A program made the translations under genes and the position numbers. A stretch of DNA of 64,000 nucleotides from Pseudanabaena sp. BC1403 (GTDB taxonomy: Bacteria; Cyanobacteriota; Cyanobacteriia; Pseudanabaenales; Pseudanabaenaceae). Position 1 is the first letter of the stretch. Every line of letters starts with the position of its first letter. Shown here one piece after another: positions 9,535 to 18,243 of this stretch. The DNA lies in the NCBI RefSeq assembly GCF_002914585.1, contig NZ_PDDM01000002.1:62001-126000 (forward strand), written 5' to 3'. The notes beneath the pieces were generated by a model, which searched no databases, was not told the DNA's origin, and saw only the letters and a list, made by a program, of their open reading frames with translations.

Positions 9535-10872
9535 ATGCAAAAATTAGAAGTATTACCCCAAACTGCTACCTTAAAACATAAGGAGACTATTAAGCCAAAG
9601 TCAAAAACAAAGCCTTGGCTATTTGGGTTATTTATATTGATCCCCATGATGGGAGTTGGATATTTTGCGTATAACCAACTAGTGATAGTTCCCCAACAGC
9701 AGGCGAAGAATAAAATTCAAACAGCGCCCGTTGAGCGTAGTAACCTCACAATTTTGGTTTCAGCAAATGGAACTGTGCAACCACAGCAATCTGTAAATGT
9801 GAGTCCAAAGACTTCAGGAATCTTGAAGCAATTACTGGTTAAAGAAGGTGATGTCGTCAAAGCTGGACAGATTCTTGCTTATATGGATGATACGAATCTT
9901 CAAGGTCAATTGCTTCAATCACGGGGAAATCTGGCGGCGGCGGAAGCTAATCTGCAAAAGGTAATCGGTGGCAATCGTCAACAAGCGACGGCTCAAGCGA
10001 ATGCTAAATTACAGGATTCTGAATTTGCCCTGCGCTTAGCTGAGAATGATTTACAGCGCAATCAATCGCTAAATCGGGAAGGAGCTATTTCTAAACAGGC
10101 TTACGATACGGCGCTAACAACTCGCGATCGCGCTCAAGCACAGGTCAAACAAGACCTCGAAGCTCTCGATCTTTCACAAGCGGGATCGCAACAGGAAGAC
10201 ATCGATGAGGCTAGCGCTCAAGTAATGGCAGCGCAAGGATCGTTGCAAGTTATCCAAGCAAATATCGATGATATGGTGCTAAGAGCGCCCTTTAGCGGCA
10301 CGATTGGGCGTAAATTTGCCGATCCTGGAGCCTTCGTAACTCCGACTACTTCGGGTAGTGCGGTTACTTCGGCAACCTCATCTTCTATTTTGTCTCTCGC
10401 GTCAGCAAATCAAATCGTAGCTCAGGTCGCTGAAGCGAATATTTCCCAAATCCGTCTGGACTTAGAGGCGACAATTCAAGTAGATGCCTATTCGGGTAAA
10501 ACCTTTACAGGAAAAGTCACTCAAATTGCTACTCAGTCCGATGTGACACAGAATGTGACCAGCTTTCAAGTAAAAACATCAGTTCCCGATCCTGAAGGAT
10601 TGTTGCGATCGGGCATGAATGTAAACGTGCAGTTTAAGGCTGGAGAGCTAACGAATGTGTTGGTAGTTCCTACGGGAGCGATCGTCGAGCAGAATGGCGC
10701 TCAGGGAGTGTTTGTTGCTAATGATAAAGGTGGTTCGGCTTTTGTGCCAATTACAGTCGGGACAACGGTGAACGATAAAACCGAAGTGAAATCTGGGCTA
10801 ACTGGAACCGAACGAGTTTTACTCAGCTTTCCATCAGGAACTCGCAAGGTTTCGACCCCTAATGGCGGTTAA
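9535..10872 (+). CDS. MacA/HlyD-type efflux periplasmic adaptor
   Basis: Membrane-anchored adaptor of a MacAB-like exporter, 445 residues. A cytosolic basic N-terminus precedes one membrane segment (about 29-52). The first lipoyl half-motif lies near 95-118 (GILKQLLVKEGDVVKAGQ). A long coiled coil covers about 125-240, the second lipoyl half (VLRAPFSGTIG) is near 245, and barrel and membrane-proximal domains follow to the C-terminus. The permease gene starts 14 bp after the stop and the ATPase gene follows, so the three form one operon. The substrate is unknown; MacAB systems export peptides, lipids or drugs. It is closely related to the adaptor fragment at 1-993. Confidence 0.92.
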   Translation: MQKLEVLPQTATLKHKETIKPKSKTKPWLFGLFILIPMMGVGYFAYNQLVIVPQQQAKNKIQTAPVERSNLTILVSANGTVQPQQSVNVSPKTSGILKQLLVKEGDVVKAGQILAYMDDTNLQGQLLQSRGNLAAAEANLQKVIGGNRQQATAQANAKLQDSEFALRLAENDLQRNQSLNREGAISKQAYDTALTTRDRAQAQVKQDLEALDLSQAGSQQEDIDEASAQVMAAQGSLQVIQANIDDMVLRAPFSGTIGRKFADPGAFVTPTTSGSAVTSATSSSILSLASANQIVAQVAEANISQIRLDLEATIQVDAYSGKTFTGKVTQIATQSDVTQNVTSFQVKTSVPDPEGLLRSGMNVNVQFKAGELTNVLVVPTGAIVEQNGAQGVFVANDKGGSAFVPITVGTTVNDKTEVKSGLTGTERVLLSFPSGTRKVSTPNGG

Positions 10873-10886
10873 GGAGCCTTCTCACT

Positions 10887-12179
10887 ATGCAAAAATCTCA
10901 ATCAAATTCTCAATCCTCCAAGCGATCACTTCACAAACGTAAAGTCTCTTTTAGTCAAATTCTGATCATGTCCGTCGAAACCCTTTGGGGTAACAAACTG
11001 CGGACTGGTTTAACCATGTTGGGCGTGATTATTGGTATTTCTTCCGTGATTGCCATTACTTCCATCGGACAAGGGGTACAGAAACAAACTGAACTCACAA
11101 TTCAGGAACTCGGAACCAATGTAATGCTAGTCCAAGCAGGAGCGGCGAGAACAGGGGGGATTAGTCAAGGTGATGGTTCGGCTAGTACGCTGACATGGGA
11201 AGATGCGAAAGCGATCGCCAAGCAAGTCCCAGCAGCTAAATCAGTTACGGCATATTTACAGCGTGGCGCTATTCAGGTAGTGCGAGGCAATATCAATATT
11301 TCTACCATCCTAGTTGGAGCAGATTTGAACCTTCCAGCGATCAGAAACATTCAAGTTCAAGAGGGACTCTATTTTAATCAGTCAGATTTGGAAGCCGCTA
11401 AGCCTGTGGCGTTCCTTGGTTCCACGGTGAGAGATAAATTATTTAAATCTGGTGAAAAGGTAATTGGCGCAGATTTGCGGATTAGAGGCAAGCGTTACAC
11501 CGTAGTCGGAGTAGCCGAATCAAAGGGAACGATGGGTGGGCAAAGCATGGACGATGTAATCTATATTCCTTTGACCAATATGTCAGCCCAAATTGTCGGC
11601 AACAATGCTTTAACGGGTGTGGCAATCAATGGATTTTGGGTAGAAGCCAGCGATCCCGATCAACTCAATTCGGCTCAGTTTCAGGTAACAAATATTTTAC
11701 GGCTGCGACATCGCATTCGTCCACCGATCCTTGATGATTTTGTGATTACAAATTTGGTGGATATTATTAGCACCTTCGGCAGTGTGATGGGTTATTTAAC
11801 TTTGATGGTGGGAGCGATCGCAGGTATTTCTCTGGTAGTGGGAGGCATTGGTATAGCTAATATCATGCTGGTCTCGGTGATGGAACGAACGCGAGAAATC
11901 GGGATTCGTAAAGCTGTAGGCGCAACTGGTAGAGACATTTTGAGGCAGTTTTTGACTGAATCAATTCTCATCTCCACAATCGGCGGTGTAATTGGCGTAG
12001 GGTTTGGCGTGGGATTGGCTTTGGTCGCGGCAGCCATATTCAACTTTCCGTTTATTGTACCGTTGTGGTCAGTTGGTACGGGGTTCACACTCTCGCTAAT
12101 CGTTGGTATTTTGGCAGGTGGAATCCCCGCAAGGAATGCAGCGAAATTAGACCCGATCGCTGCCCTTCACAATGAGTAA
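10887..12179 (+). CDS. MacB-type ABC transporter permease (FtsX fold)
   Basis: Permease subunit, 430 residues. The first membrane segment is near 38-62 (LTMLGVIIGISSVIAITSIG), typical of MacB/YknZ permeases. A periplasmic MacB core domain follows to about 290. Three C-terminal helices sit around 300-325, 355-380 and 392-415, with the conserved ERTREIGIRKAVGAT coupling motif near 332. Unlike E. coli MacB the ATPase is a separate gene (12201), as is usual in cyanobacteria and Firmicutes. It is preceded by a good GGAG-type ribosome site and cotranscribed with its neighbours. Confidence 0.93.
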   Translation: MQKSQSNSQSSKRSLHKRKVSFSQILIMSVETLWGNKLRTGLTMLGVIIGISSVIAITSIGQGVQKQTELTIQELGTNVMLVQAGAARTGGISQGDGSASTLTWEDAKAIAKQVPAAKSVTAYLQRGAIQVVRGNINISTILVGADLNLPAIRNIQVQEGLYFNQSDLEAAKPVAFLGSTVRDKLFKSGEKVIGADLRIRGKRYTVVGVAESKGTMGGQSMDDVIYIPLTNMSAQIVGNNALTGVAINGFWVEASDPDQLNSAQFQVTNILRLRHRIRPPILDDFVITNLVDIISTFGSVMGYLTLMVGAIAGISLVVGGIGIANIMLVSVMERTREIGIRKAVGATGRDILRQFLTESILISTIGGVIGVGFGVGLALVAAAIFNFPFIVPLWSVGTGFTLSLIVGILAGGIPARNAAKLDPIAALHNE

Positions 12180-12200
12180 TTACGATAGAAGTAAATCACT

Positions 12201-12878
12201 ATGGCAACTATGATCGCGATCGAAGACATTACCAAGACCTTTCACTTGGGAGAACTAGATGTACCAGTGCTTAAGGGAATTAATTTTTCTGTAGAAAATG
12301 GCGAATATGTTGCTATTATGGGCGCTTCAGGTTCAGGAAAATCGACCCTGATGAATATCATTGGCTGTTTAGATCGCCCCACTAGCGGATCGTATATTCT
12401 AGACGATAGAGACCTGACTACCCTAGATGATGATGAGCTTGCCGATATTCGCAATCAGTATATTGGCTTCGTGTTTCAACAATTCAACCTCTTACCAAGG
12501 TTGACCGCCTTAGAGAATGTAATGTTGCCAATGATTTATGCCGATGTATCAAGAACAGAAAGAATAGAATCGGCAACAGAAGCTTTAGAGAAAATGGGAT
12601 TAGGCGATCGCTTAACTAATCGTCCTAGCCAACTGTCGGGAGGACAACAACAACGAGTGGCGATCGCAAGGGCATTAGTAAATCATCCTGCCTTGGTCTT
12701 GGCTGATGAACCAACAGGAGCATTAGATTCTAAGACTTCCCGCGAAATTATGAAATTGCTAACGGAACTAAATCAACAGGGAACCACGATCGCGATCGTT
12801 ACCCATGATGCCTCAGTTGCAGAACAGACCAAGCGAATCATTAATATGCAGGATGGTGTCATTGTGGAGACAACGTAA
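12201..12878 (+). CDS. MacB/LolD-family ABC transporter ATPase
   Basis: Cytoplasmic nucleotide-binding subunit of the exporter encoded by the two preceding genes, 225 residues. Walker A is at 41-49 (GASGSGKST), the Q-loop (FVFQQFNLLPRL) near 90-101, signature LSGGQQQR near 145 and Walker B with catalytic Glu (LVLADEPTGALD) near 163. The switch His is in IVTHD near 200. It starts 21 bp after the permease gene. Its stop codon is embedded in the left arm of the long hairpin at 12873-12933, which closes the operon. Confidence 0.95.
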   Translation: MATMIAIEDITKTFHLGELDVPVLKGINFSVENGEYVAIMGASGSGKSTLMNIIGCLDRPTSGSYILDDRDLTTLDDDELADIRNQYIGFVFQQFNLLPRLTALENVMLPMIYADVSRTERIESATEALEKMGLGDRLTNRPSQLSGGQQQRVAIARALVNHPALVLADEPTGALDSKTSREIMKLLTELNQQGTTIAIVTHDASVAEQTKRIINMQDGVIVETT

Positions 12879-12933
12879 GTCCTGATAGAGTGTGGCGGCG
12901 CTTAGCGCCGCCACACTCTATCAGGACTTACGT
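12873..12933. terminator. 29-bp perfect stem overlapping the ATPase stop codon
   Basis: 12873-12901 and 12905-12933 are exact reverse complements with loop TTA (apex GC-TTA-GC). The left arm contains the last codon and stop of the preceding gene, so the right arm is an inverted copy of the gene end. It is a likely operon terminator. Confidence 0.65.
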
Positions 12934-12956
12934 AAAACGACTTGAAAACCTTATTC

Positions 12957-12992
12957 ATTGGTAGGGGCAATTCATGAATTGCCCCTACCAAT
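12957..12992. repeat. 36-bp perfect palindrome (GTAGGGGCAATTC family)
   Basis: attggtaggggcaattc and its exact complement meet at CATG. A 26-bp core copy occurs at 37971-37996. This GTAGGGGCAATTCATGAATTGCCCCTAC-like unit (half shown: gtaggggcaattca) is a cyanobacterial interspersed palindrome. Confidence 0.6.
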
Positions 12993-13024
12993 TGTGGTTA
13001 GTGCGTAAATCCTATCTATGATTC

Positions 13025-13046
13025 AATTACGTTTTAAGTCGTAATC
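13025..13046 (+). promoter_or_regulatory. operator-like palindrome upstream of FAD oxidoreductase operon
   Basis: AATTACG-N8-CGTAATC, followed by AATCAATCAA, lies about 150 bp before the start at 13194. Read in gene direction it matches the motifs before the EmrB gene (17797-17818) and the EmrA gene (25830-25851). The 22-bp near-palindrome suggests a dimeric repressor site. The regulator is not identified. Confidence 0.5.
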
Positions 13047-13193
13047 AATCAAATCATTCAAGAAACCAATCATTGACCTATCAAAGTATCTAGAGAACCC
13101 ACTTCTCAATTGTTTTGAAATGAACAAGAGATAGTTAGGTAGGGATTTACAAATGAAAAGATTGTTGAAAGGTTTTATGATTGGTGATGCATT

Positions 13194-14750
13194 ATGAAAA
13201 CCGATTACTTGATAGTTGGTAGTGGTCTGTCAGCCTTGACCTTTGGTGCTTTGATGGCACACTCAGGCAAAACTGTCCAAATCCTTGAAGCCCATGAACA
13301 TGCTGGTGGATTTGGGCATACATTTACGATGGCAAAAAAATATAAGTTTAATGCCCAGTTTCATTATGTCTGGGACTGTGGCGAAGGACAAACGGTGAAT
13401 CGGGTACTAAAAAAATTAGGATTAGAGAAAGAAGTTACCTTTGAAAGTTACGATCCTCAAGGCTTTGACCATATGAGGATGCCAGACTATGCCATCGATA
13501 TTCCTTCAGATCCAGAGGAACTAATTCAGCGCTTATCTTTGCTATTTCCCGAATCTTGCGATCGCCTCCGCCAATTTGTCAACGCAGTAGAACAGACAGG
13601 GCAAGGCTTAAAAAAATTATCACCGCCACTTAATCCCATAGAATTACTAAAACATCCAATTGAGGTATTTTCTACGGTGCAATATCTCAATAGCACTCTG
13701 CAAGATGTATTTGACAAGTTTCAACTTCCCCAAGCTGCTCAAACTTTACTAGCTCTCCAATGGCTAGATTTTTTACTACCGCCCAATCAACTCTCTTTCT
13801 ATGCATGGGTGGTGTTATTTCGAGGCTACCAAGCAGGAGCCTATTATCCAACCCAGCATTTTGAGCATGTGATCAACTCGTTGGTTAAGGTGATTGAATC
13901 TAACGGAGGGCAAGTACTCCTAAATCATGAAGTCACAAACTTTAGAGTAACAAATAGAACTGTGACAGGAGTTCAGGCGATGAATCTGCTGAGCCATCAA
14001 ACCGATGAGTTTGTTGGTGATACAGTGATTTGCAATATTGACCCTAAAAAAGCCGCCAAGATGATTGGCGAAGCACAATTCTCTAAAACAGTGCGTCGAA
14101 AACTCGACTATGAATATTCGGTATCTAACTACATGGCTTATTGTGTGGTTAAAGATATTGACCTGCGCGACTATGGCTTTGGCAAATGGAATCTCTTCCA
14201 TACGGGACATCAAAATCTCAATGAAGCCTTTGCTCAAATGTACGATCGCCATGATTTTTCTAATCCTAGTTTTGCGATCACTACTCCCACTTTACTTACC
14301 GAATCAGGTGAAGACTGCCCCGAAGACAGTCAGATTGTCGAATTTCTCACGGTGGCGAATTATGACTACTTCAAGCAATTACTGGAGTGCGATCGCCAAG
14401 CTTATAAACTCAAAAAGCAGGAGATTTTCGATTCCATTCTTGATGTGGTCGAAGACAAATATGTACCGAACTTTAGAAAGCATATGGTTTTTCACATTAC
14501 GGGTAGCCCGACAACCAATGAGAGATTTTGCTGGTGTCCCAATGGTAATTCCTATGGTTCTAGTTTGACCCCTCGGAATATGGGGTTAGGTCGCTTAAAT
14601 CACGAAACTTCACTCAATCATTTCTATTTCTGTAATGCTTCATCTGGCTACCCTGGGTTTGCTCCTACGATTTGGACTGGTGCATTGCTATATCAGCGAT
14701 TATCAGGTGATGTGATTTTAGGCGATCTTCCAAATCCCAAAAGCCATTAA
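13194..14750 (+). CDS. NAD(P)/FAD-dependent oxidoreductase, carotenoid isomerase/retinol saturase-like
   Basis: Flavoprotein of the phytoene desaturase/CrtISO/RetSat superfamily, 518 residues. The N-terminal dinucleotide-binding motif is YLIVGSGLSALTFG (5-18), with the acidic end of beta-2 (ILEAHEHAGGFGHTF) near 31-45. The C-terminal FAD-closing region (FYFCNASSGYPGFAPTIWTG) lies near 480-500. Cysteine-rich segments such as FCWCPNGNSYG near 447 are unusual. Such enzymes saturate, desaturate or isomerise polyenes and related lipids; the substrate is unknown. A second FAD oxidoreductase follows in the same direction. A shared operator motif links the pair to nearby multidrug-type exporters. The first Met is chosen because the FAD motif begins at residue 5. 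Confidence 0.82.
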   Translation: MKTDYLIVGSGLSALTFGALMAHSGKTVQILEAHEHAGGFGHTFTMAKKYKFNAQFHYVWDCGEGQTVNRVLKKLGLEKEVTFESYDPQGFDHMRMPDYAIDIPSDPEELIQRLSLLFPESCDRLRQFVNAVEQTGQGLKKLSPPLNPIELLKHPIEVFSTVQYLNSTLQDVFDKFQLPQAAQTLLALQWLDFLLPPNQLSFYAWVVLFRGYQAGAYYPTQHFEHVINSLVKVIESNGGQVLLNHEVTNFRVTNRTVTGVQAMNLLSHQTDEFVGDTVICNIDPKKAAKMIGEAQFSKTVRRKLDYEYSVSNYMAYCVVKDIDLRDYGFGKWNLFHTGHQNLNEAFAQMYDRHDFSNPSFAITTPTLLTESGEDCPEDSQIVEFLTVANYDYFKQLLECDRQAYKLKKQEIFDSILDVVEDKYVPNFRKHMVFHITGSPTTNERFCWCPNGNSYGSSLTPRNMGLGRLNHETSLNHFYFCNASSGYPGFAPTIWTGALLYQRLSGDVILGDLPNPKSH

Positions 14751-14789
14751 AAATGTTGCTTTGCAACATTTTTAATGGCTTTTGGGATT
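14733..14789. terminator. 27-bp perfect stem overlapping the stop codon of the oxidoreductase gene
   Basis: 14733-14759 pairs perfectly with 14763-14789 around TTT (apex GC-TTT-GC). The left arm contains the last five codons and stop of the upstream gene. It probably attenuates read-through into the second oxidoreductase gene 45 bp further on. Confidence 0.6.
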
Positions 14790-14833
14790 CTTTATCCATT
14801 TTATTGACTTATTGATTAACTGAGAATTCCATT

Positions 14834-16078
14834 ATGAAAATCGCGATTATTGGCGGTGGCGCTAGTGGCATGGCTACAGCCTACCTCCTCGATAAGCAGG
14901 GACATCAAGTTACAGTTTTTGAGCGACAAGCAAGTTTAGGTGGACATATTCGGACATTGAACAAGAATGTGCAACCAAACCAATCAGACTGCCAAGAGAT
15001 TTTGGAATGTGGGGTAATCGAATTTCCCGCTACATTTCATCACTTCTTAGGGCTAATGCAGGAGTTAGAAGTAGAACTAGAACCTGTTGACATTGGCTCG
15101 GCAATGTTTTTTAAAAATGGAAGTCATTATCTATCAAAAGTCACAATTCAGAATAACTTTACAGGCTTTCGTCGTCTTATCGAATATTTACGCATTGATA
15201 CTCTCTATGCACGTTCCGCAAAATTATGGCTAAGGATAAGATTTGCGACTGCAAAAGATTTCTATAATCAGCCATTATCCCAATATTTGAAACGTCCTTG
15301 TACTCGCAATACTTGGCTAAAGTTGCTAGTTATGTATAGTTATTCTATGCCTTTGGAGATGATTGATGATTTCCCAGCAGAATTAGCGATTCCTGTTTTA
15401 CGAGATGATGTTGCGGTCAAATGGCTCAGAATTCAAGGTGGAGTTTATTCCTATATTGAGAAAATCTTGGCGAAATTTAAGGGAAAGATTTTGCTAAATG
15501 TGGAAGTCGATCGCATTGTCAGAAGCTCAAATATTATAAAAATTATTCAATCTACAGGTGAAATTGAGGAATTTGATAAAGTGGTATTCGCCACACCGCC
15601 CGACCAAGTTACTGCCCTATTAGCCAATCCAACTACATCAGAAATCAAACGATTTTCCCATTGGCAGCCTAATTATGTAGATAGCGTAGTCCATAAAGAT
15701 GCTTCCATTTACGATCGCTATGGCATCAAGCAACCTTCAGAATTTGATTTCTTTCAAACAGATACTCGCTGGGGCTATAACAGTTATCTGAATCAGCTTT
15801 GCAATATTTCATCTCCTCAAAAATATTTCCTGTCTTACCAACTAGAAGAGATAATTGCTCGCGATCGCTATATTCATATCCAAAAGCATCATACTCCTTT
15901 GTATACTACAGAATCTTTTCGATACCGAGATGAAGTAGTAGCCACTAATGGTGAGAATAATACTTACCACGCGGGAGCTTATCTCGGTGATGGTTTGCAT
16001 GAAGGTGCGATCGCCTCAGCCTATCGAGTCGCTGAACTGATTGGCGTAGAACAATTTGAGGTTTTGTTATGTAGCTAA
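14834..16078 (+). CDS. FAD-dependent amine oxidase-fold oxidoreductase
   Basis: Flavoprotein of 414 residues. It opens directly with IAIIGGGASGMATAYLL (3-19), a GxGxxG FAD fold, followed by VFERQASLGGHIRTL (32-46). It closes with YHAGAYLGDGLHEGAIASAYRVAELI near 380-405, the C-terminal FAD contact of amine-oxidase-like enzymes. The family resembles the oxidoreductases found with fatty-acid-modifying genes in actinobacteria (Rv0449c type), but no cyclopropane synthase or DUF1365 gene is nearby. It follows the CrtISO-like enzyme with a hairpin between. Likely substrates are lipids or polyenes; this is inference. It converges on the MFS gene at 16127. Confidence 0.8.
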   Translation: MKIAIIGGGASGMATAYLLDKQGHQVTVFERQASLGGHIRTLNKNVQPNQSDCQEILECGVIEFPATFHHFLGLMQELEVELEPVDIGSAMFFKNGSHYLSKVTIQNNFTGFRRLIEYLRIDTLYARSAKLWLRIRFATAKDFYNQPLSQYLKRPCTRNTWLKLLVMYSYSMPLEMIDDFPAELAIPVLRDDVAVKWLRIQGGVYSYIEKILAKFKGKILLNVEVDRIVRSSNIIKIIQSTGEIEEFDKVVFATPPDQVTALLANPTTSEIKRFSHWQPNYVDSVVHKDASIYDRYGIKQPSEFDFFQTDTRWGYNSYLNQLCNISSPQKYFLSYQLEEIIARDRYIHIQKHHTPLYTTESFRYRDEVVATNGENNTYHAGAYLGDGLHEGAIASAYRVAELIGVEQFEVLLCS

Positions 16079-16089
16079 GAACCTAGACA

Positions 16090-16120
16090 AGCGTACCGCC
16101 CGCTACGCGGGCGGTACGCT
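16090..16120. terminator. GC-rich hairpin between convergent genes
   Basis: A 14-bp perfect stem (16090-16103 / 16107-16120) with loop TAC. It separates the FAD oxidoreductase gene (+) from the EmrB-type gene (-) and can serve both. Confidence 0.6.
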
Positions 16121-16126
16121 CTCTAG

Positions 16127-17725
16127 TTAATGACCGCCACCAGAAGTATCTGAGACTCGCACCTTCTTAAAAAATAAGACCGCCACTCCACTCAACAACA
16201 ATGCAAAGCCGACAAAATAGAAACAATCATTAAAAGCCATCACATAGGACTCACGACTCACCGTACTCGCGATCGCTTGAAAAGCCTGAGACTGGGCTGT
16301 ATTAAAATCTGCCCCCTTACTCACAAACAACTGTGTCAAAGTATCTACTCGTTGCTGAGTTTCAGGATTATACAGAGAGATCGCATCACCCAAACGATTA
16401 GAATGGAACTTTTCGCGCTGGGTTAGCAAAGTCGCCAAAGCCGCAATCCCAAAAGAGCCGCCTAAATTACGCATCATATTAAATAATCCACTAGCCGAAC
16501 CCGCTTGTGACTTTGGTAAACCAGCAGTAGCGACAGCCGACAGAGGAACCATAATTAGCGGTTGACCCATTGCTTTGACTAATTGTGACCAGCGTAACTG
16601 ATCGATGCCACTGAGATTGGTGAGATCGGAGTTCATAAAACAGCTAATTGAGAACACAATTACGCCCACTCCAATTATCAAACGGCTATCCAAAAGCTTA
16701 ATTAACTTTGGTACAAAAGGAATCAAAAATAATTGTGGAATTCCAGCCCACATTAATACTTCACCAATTTGCAAGGCATTATATTTCTGGATTTGGACTA
16801 GATATAGAGGCAAAAGATAAATGGAACCATATAGCCCTACTCCCAGCGAGATGTTGACGATACTTGCCAGACCAAAATTGCGATCGCGTAGTAGCCGTAA
16901 ATTAATAAATGGCTGTTTGCGCGTTAATTCGATCCAGAAAAATAGGGCTAGGAATGTAGCTGCGATCGCACCGAGAGTGATAATCAATGATGAGCTAAAC
17001 CAATCCTTGCGCGAACCTTCTTCTAAAACCACTTGCAAAGAAGCTAAACCGATCGCCATCGAAATAATTCCCCACCAGTCGCCTTGCTTGAGCAATTCTG
17101 GTTTCGGTGCTTGCTGCTTGATGCCATACCAAACACCTGCAAGGAGTAATAATCCGGGGATAACATTCAAATAGAAGATATAGTGCCAGCTATAATTATT
17201 GGTCAGCCATCCGCCCAAGGTGGGACCAATCGAAGGCGCAAATGTGGCGGTAATTCCGAATAGTGCCATGCCCACAGGCTGTTTGGATGGTGGCAAGGTT
17301 ACTAACATATTTGTAAATGCCATCGGGATTAAAATCCCTCCTGTTGCTCCTTGAAGGGCGCGAAAGACAATCATCGATGACAAGTCCCAAGCGGAAGCAC
17401 AGCAAATCGAAAAGAAGATAAATAAGGCGGCATTCACCAAGATGTAACGACGGATCGAGAATACCTGCGATAACCAACCTGTCAAGGGAATCACCACAAT
17501 CTCAGCGACAAGATAAGCGGTAGAAATCCAAGAACCTTCTTCTAGAGTTGCACCTAAGGCGGCTTGGATATCTTGGAGTGAGGAGTTGGTAATTTGAATA
17601 TCCAATACTGCCATGAATGCGCCCAACATACTGGCGGCAACTCCTATCCAGATTCTTAAGGGCACATAATCTAGTGGGAGCGTAGATTTTGGGCGTTGAT
17701 TGGTAATTGCATTGATGTTCGGCAA
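16127..17725 (-). CDS. DHA2-family (EmrB/QacA) MFS drug efflux permease
   Basis: Proton-driven exporter, 532 residues with about 14 membrane segments. The cytoplasmic motif A variant lies after helix 2 (GWLSQVFSIRRY, about 82-93). The antiporter motif C is near 165 (PSIGPTLGGWLTNNYSWHYIFYLN). EmrB proteins normally pair with an EmrA adaptor; here the matching adaptor (24335-25708) lies 6.6 kb away on the same strand. The two genes share a 41-bp nearly identical upstream motif, which argues they once formed, or still form, one functional unit. The intervening block is a toxin-antitoxin and restriction island. The substrate is unknown. Confidence 0.92.
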   Translation of the reverse strand: MPNINAITNQRPKSTLPLDYVPLRIWIGVAASMLGAFMAVLDIQITNSSLQDIQAALGATLEEGSWISTAYLVAEIVVIPLTGWLSQVFSIRRYILVNAALFIFFSICCASAWDLSSMIVFRALQGATGGILIPMAFTNMLVTLPPSKQPVGMALFGITATFAPSIGPTLGGWLTNNYSWHYIFYLNVIPGLLLLAGVWYGIKQQAPKPELLKQGDWWGIISMAIGLASLQVVLEEGSRKDWFSSSLIITLGAIAATFLALFFWIELTRKQPFINLRLLRDRNFGLASIVNISLGVGLYGSIYLLPLYLVQIQKYNALQIGEVLMWAGIPQLFLIPFVPKLIKLLDSRLIIGVGVIVFSISCFMNSDLTNLSGIDQLRWSQLVKAMGQPLIMVPLSAVATAGLPKSQAGSASGLFNMMRNLGGSFGIAALATLLTQREKFHSNRLGDAISLYNPETQQRVDTLTQLFVSKGADFNTAQSQAFQAIASTVSRESYVMAFNDCFYFVGFALLLSGVAVLFFKKVRVSDTSGGGH

Positions 17726-17777
17726 GGTATTGACTAGTCTTATCTATATACCGTACTTTGACCGACTAACACTTGAT

Positions 17778-17818
17778 TTGCTGTATGAATTGATTGATTA
17801 CGATATAAGTTGTAATCA
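17778..17818 (-). promoter_or_regulatory. operator-like motif upstream of EmrB-type gene
   Basis: The core 17797-17818 (GATTAC-N10-GTAATC) is a 22-bp near-palindrome with 9 of 11 pairs intact. The extended 41 bases (tttgctgyatgaattgattg onward) match 25811-25851 almost base for base. It lies 53-93 bp upstream of the start at 17725. It is probably a repressor or MarR/TetR-type site. Confidence 0.55.
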
Positions 17819-17850
17819 TTGCGATCGCCACTTGTTAACTGCGATAAAAC

Positions 17851-17943
17851 TTAGGATCTTTTTCTAAGGGAAGTAACGATAAAAATTCTTTGCGGTGTAA
17901 TGTGCGGATCTTTTAAAAATGATTGGCGATACTTTACTTCCAT
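17851..17943 (-). pseudogene. truncated RelE/ParE-type toxin
   Basis: An ATG frame 14 bp downstream of the antitoxin gene encodes MEVKYRQSFLKD, the typical N-terminus of cyanobacterial RelE-family toxins. It loses the family after that and stops at 30 residues, against about 90 for the family. The active C-terminal half is absent. It looks like a decayed toxin left beside an intact antitoxin. Confidence 0.55.
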
Positions 17944-17957
17944 TTTAGTCTTCCAAT

Positions 17958-18173
17958 CTAATCCTCTAAAAAGGCTAGAGCTTCGGCATGGGAGTAAAGA
18001 AGAGTGTTTTTACCTTCATCTATTGCTTTATTGAGACAATAATCTTCTATTGCTTCGCTAAGGTCTTCTAGAGAGGCGTTATCAATTGGTAGGAGTTGTC
18101 TCCAAATTGCGATGGGGATGACAACGGCGGTGGGTTGTCCTTCTTTGTTAGTGAGATATTCAAGGTTTAGCAT
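17958..18173 (-). CDS. Phd/RelB-like antitoxin, orphaned
   Basis: A 71-residue acidic protein (MLNLEYLTNKEGQPTAVVIP...). It has the short N-terminal beta-strand and IxxWxxLL segment of cyanobacterial Phd/YefM-like antitoxins, and an acidic C-terminal tail that would wrap the toxin. The expected RelE partner follows 14 bp downstream but is truncated (17851-17943). It lies 70 bp after HepT in the same direction, part of a toxin-antitoxin and restriction island. Confidence 0.65.
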   Translation of the reverse strand: MLNLEYLTNKEGQPTAVVIPIAIWRQLLPIDNASLEDLSEAIEDYCLNKAIDEGKNTLLYSHAEALAFLED

Positions 18174-18243
18174 GATTGACTCTTGATGGGTTTGCGTAAG
18201 TTTCTTTTATTTTATAACTTTAGCTAAGGGCGATCACTTGATT

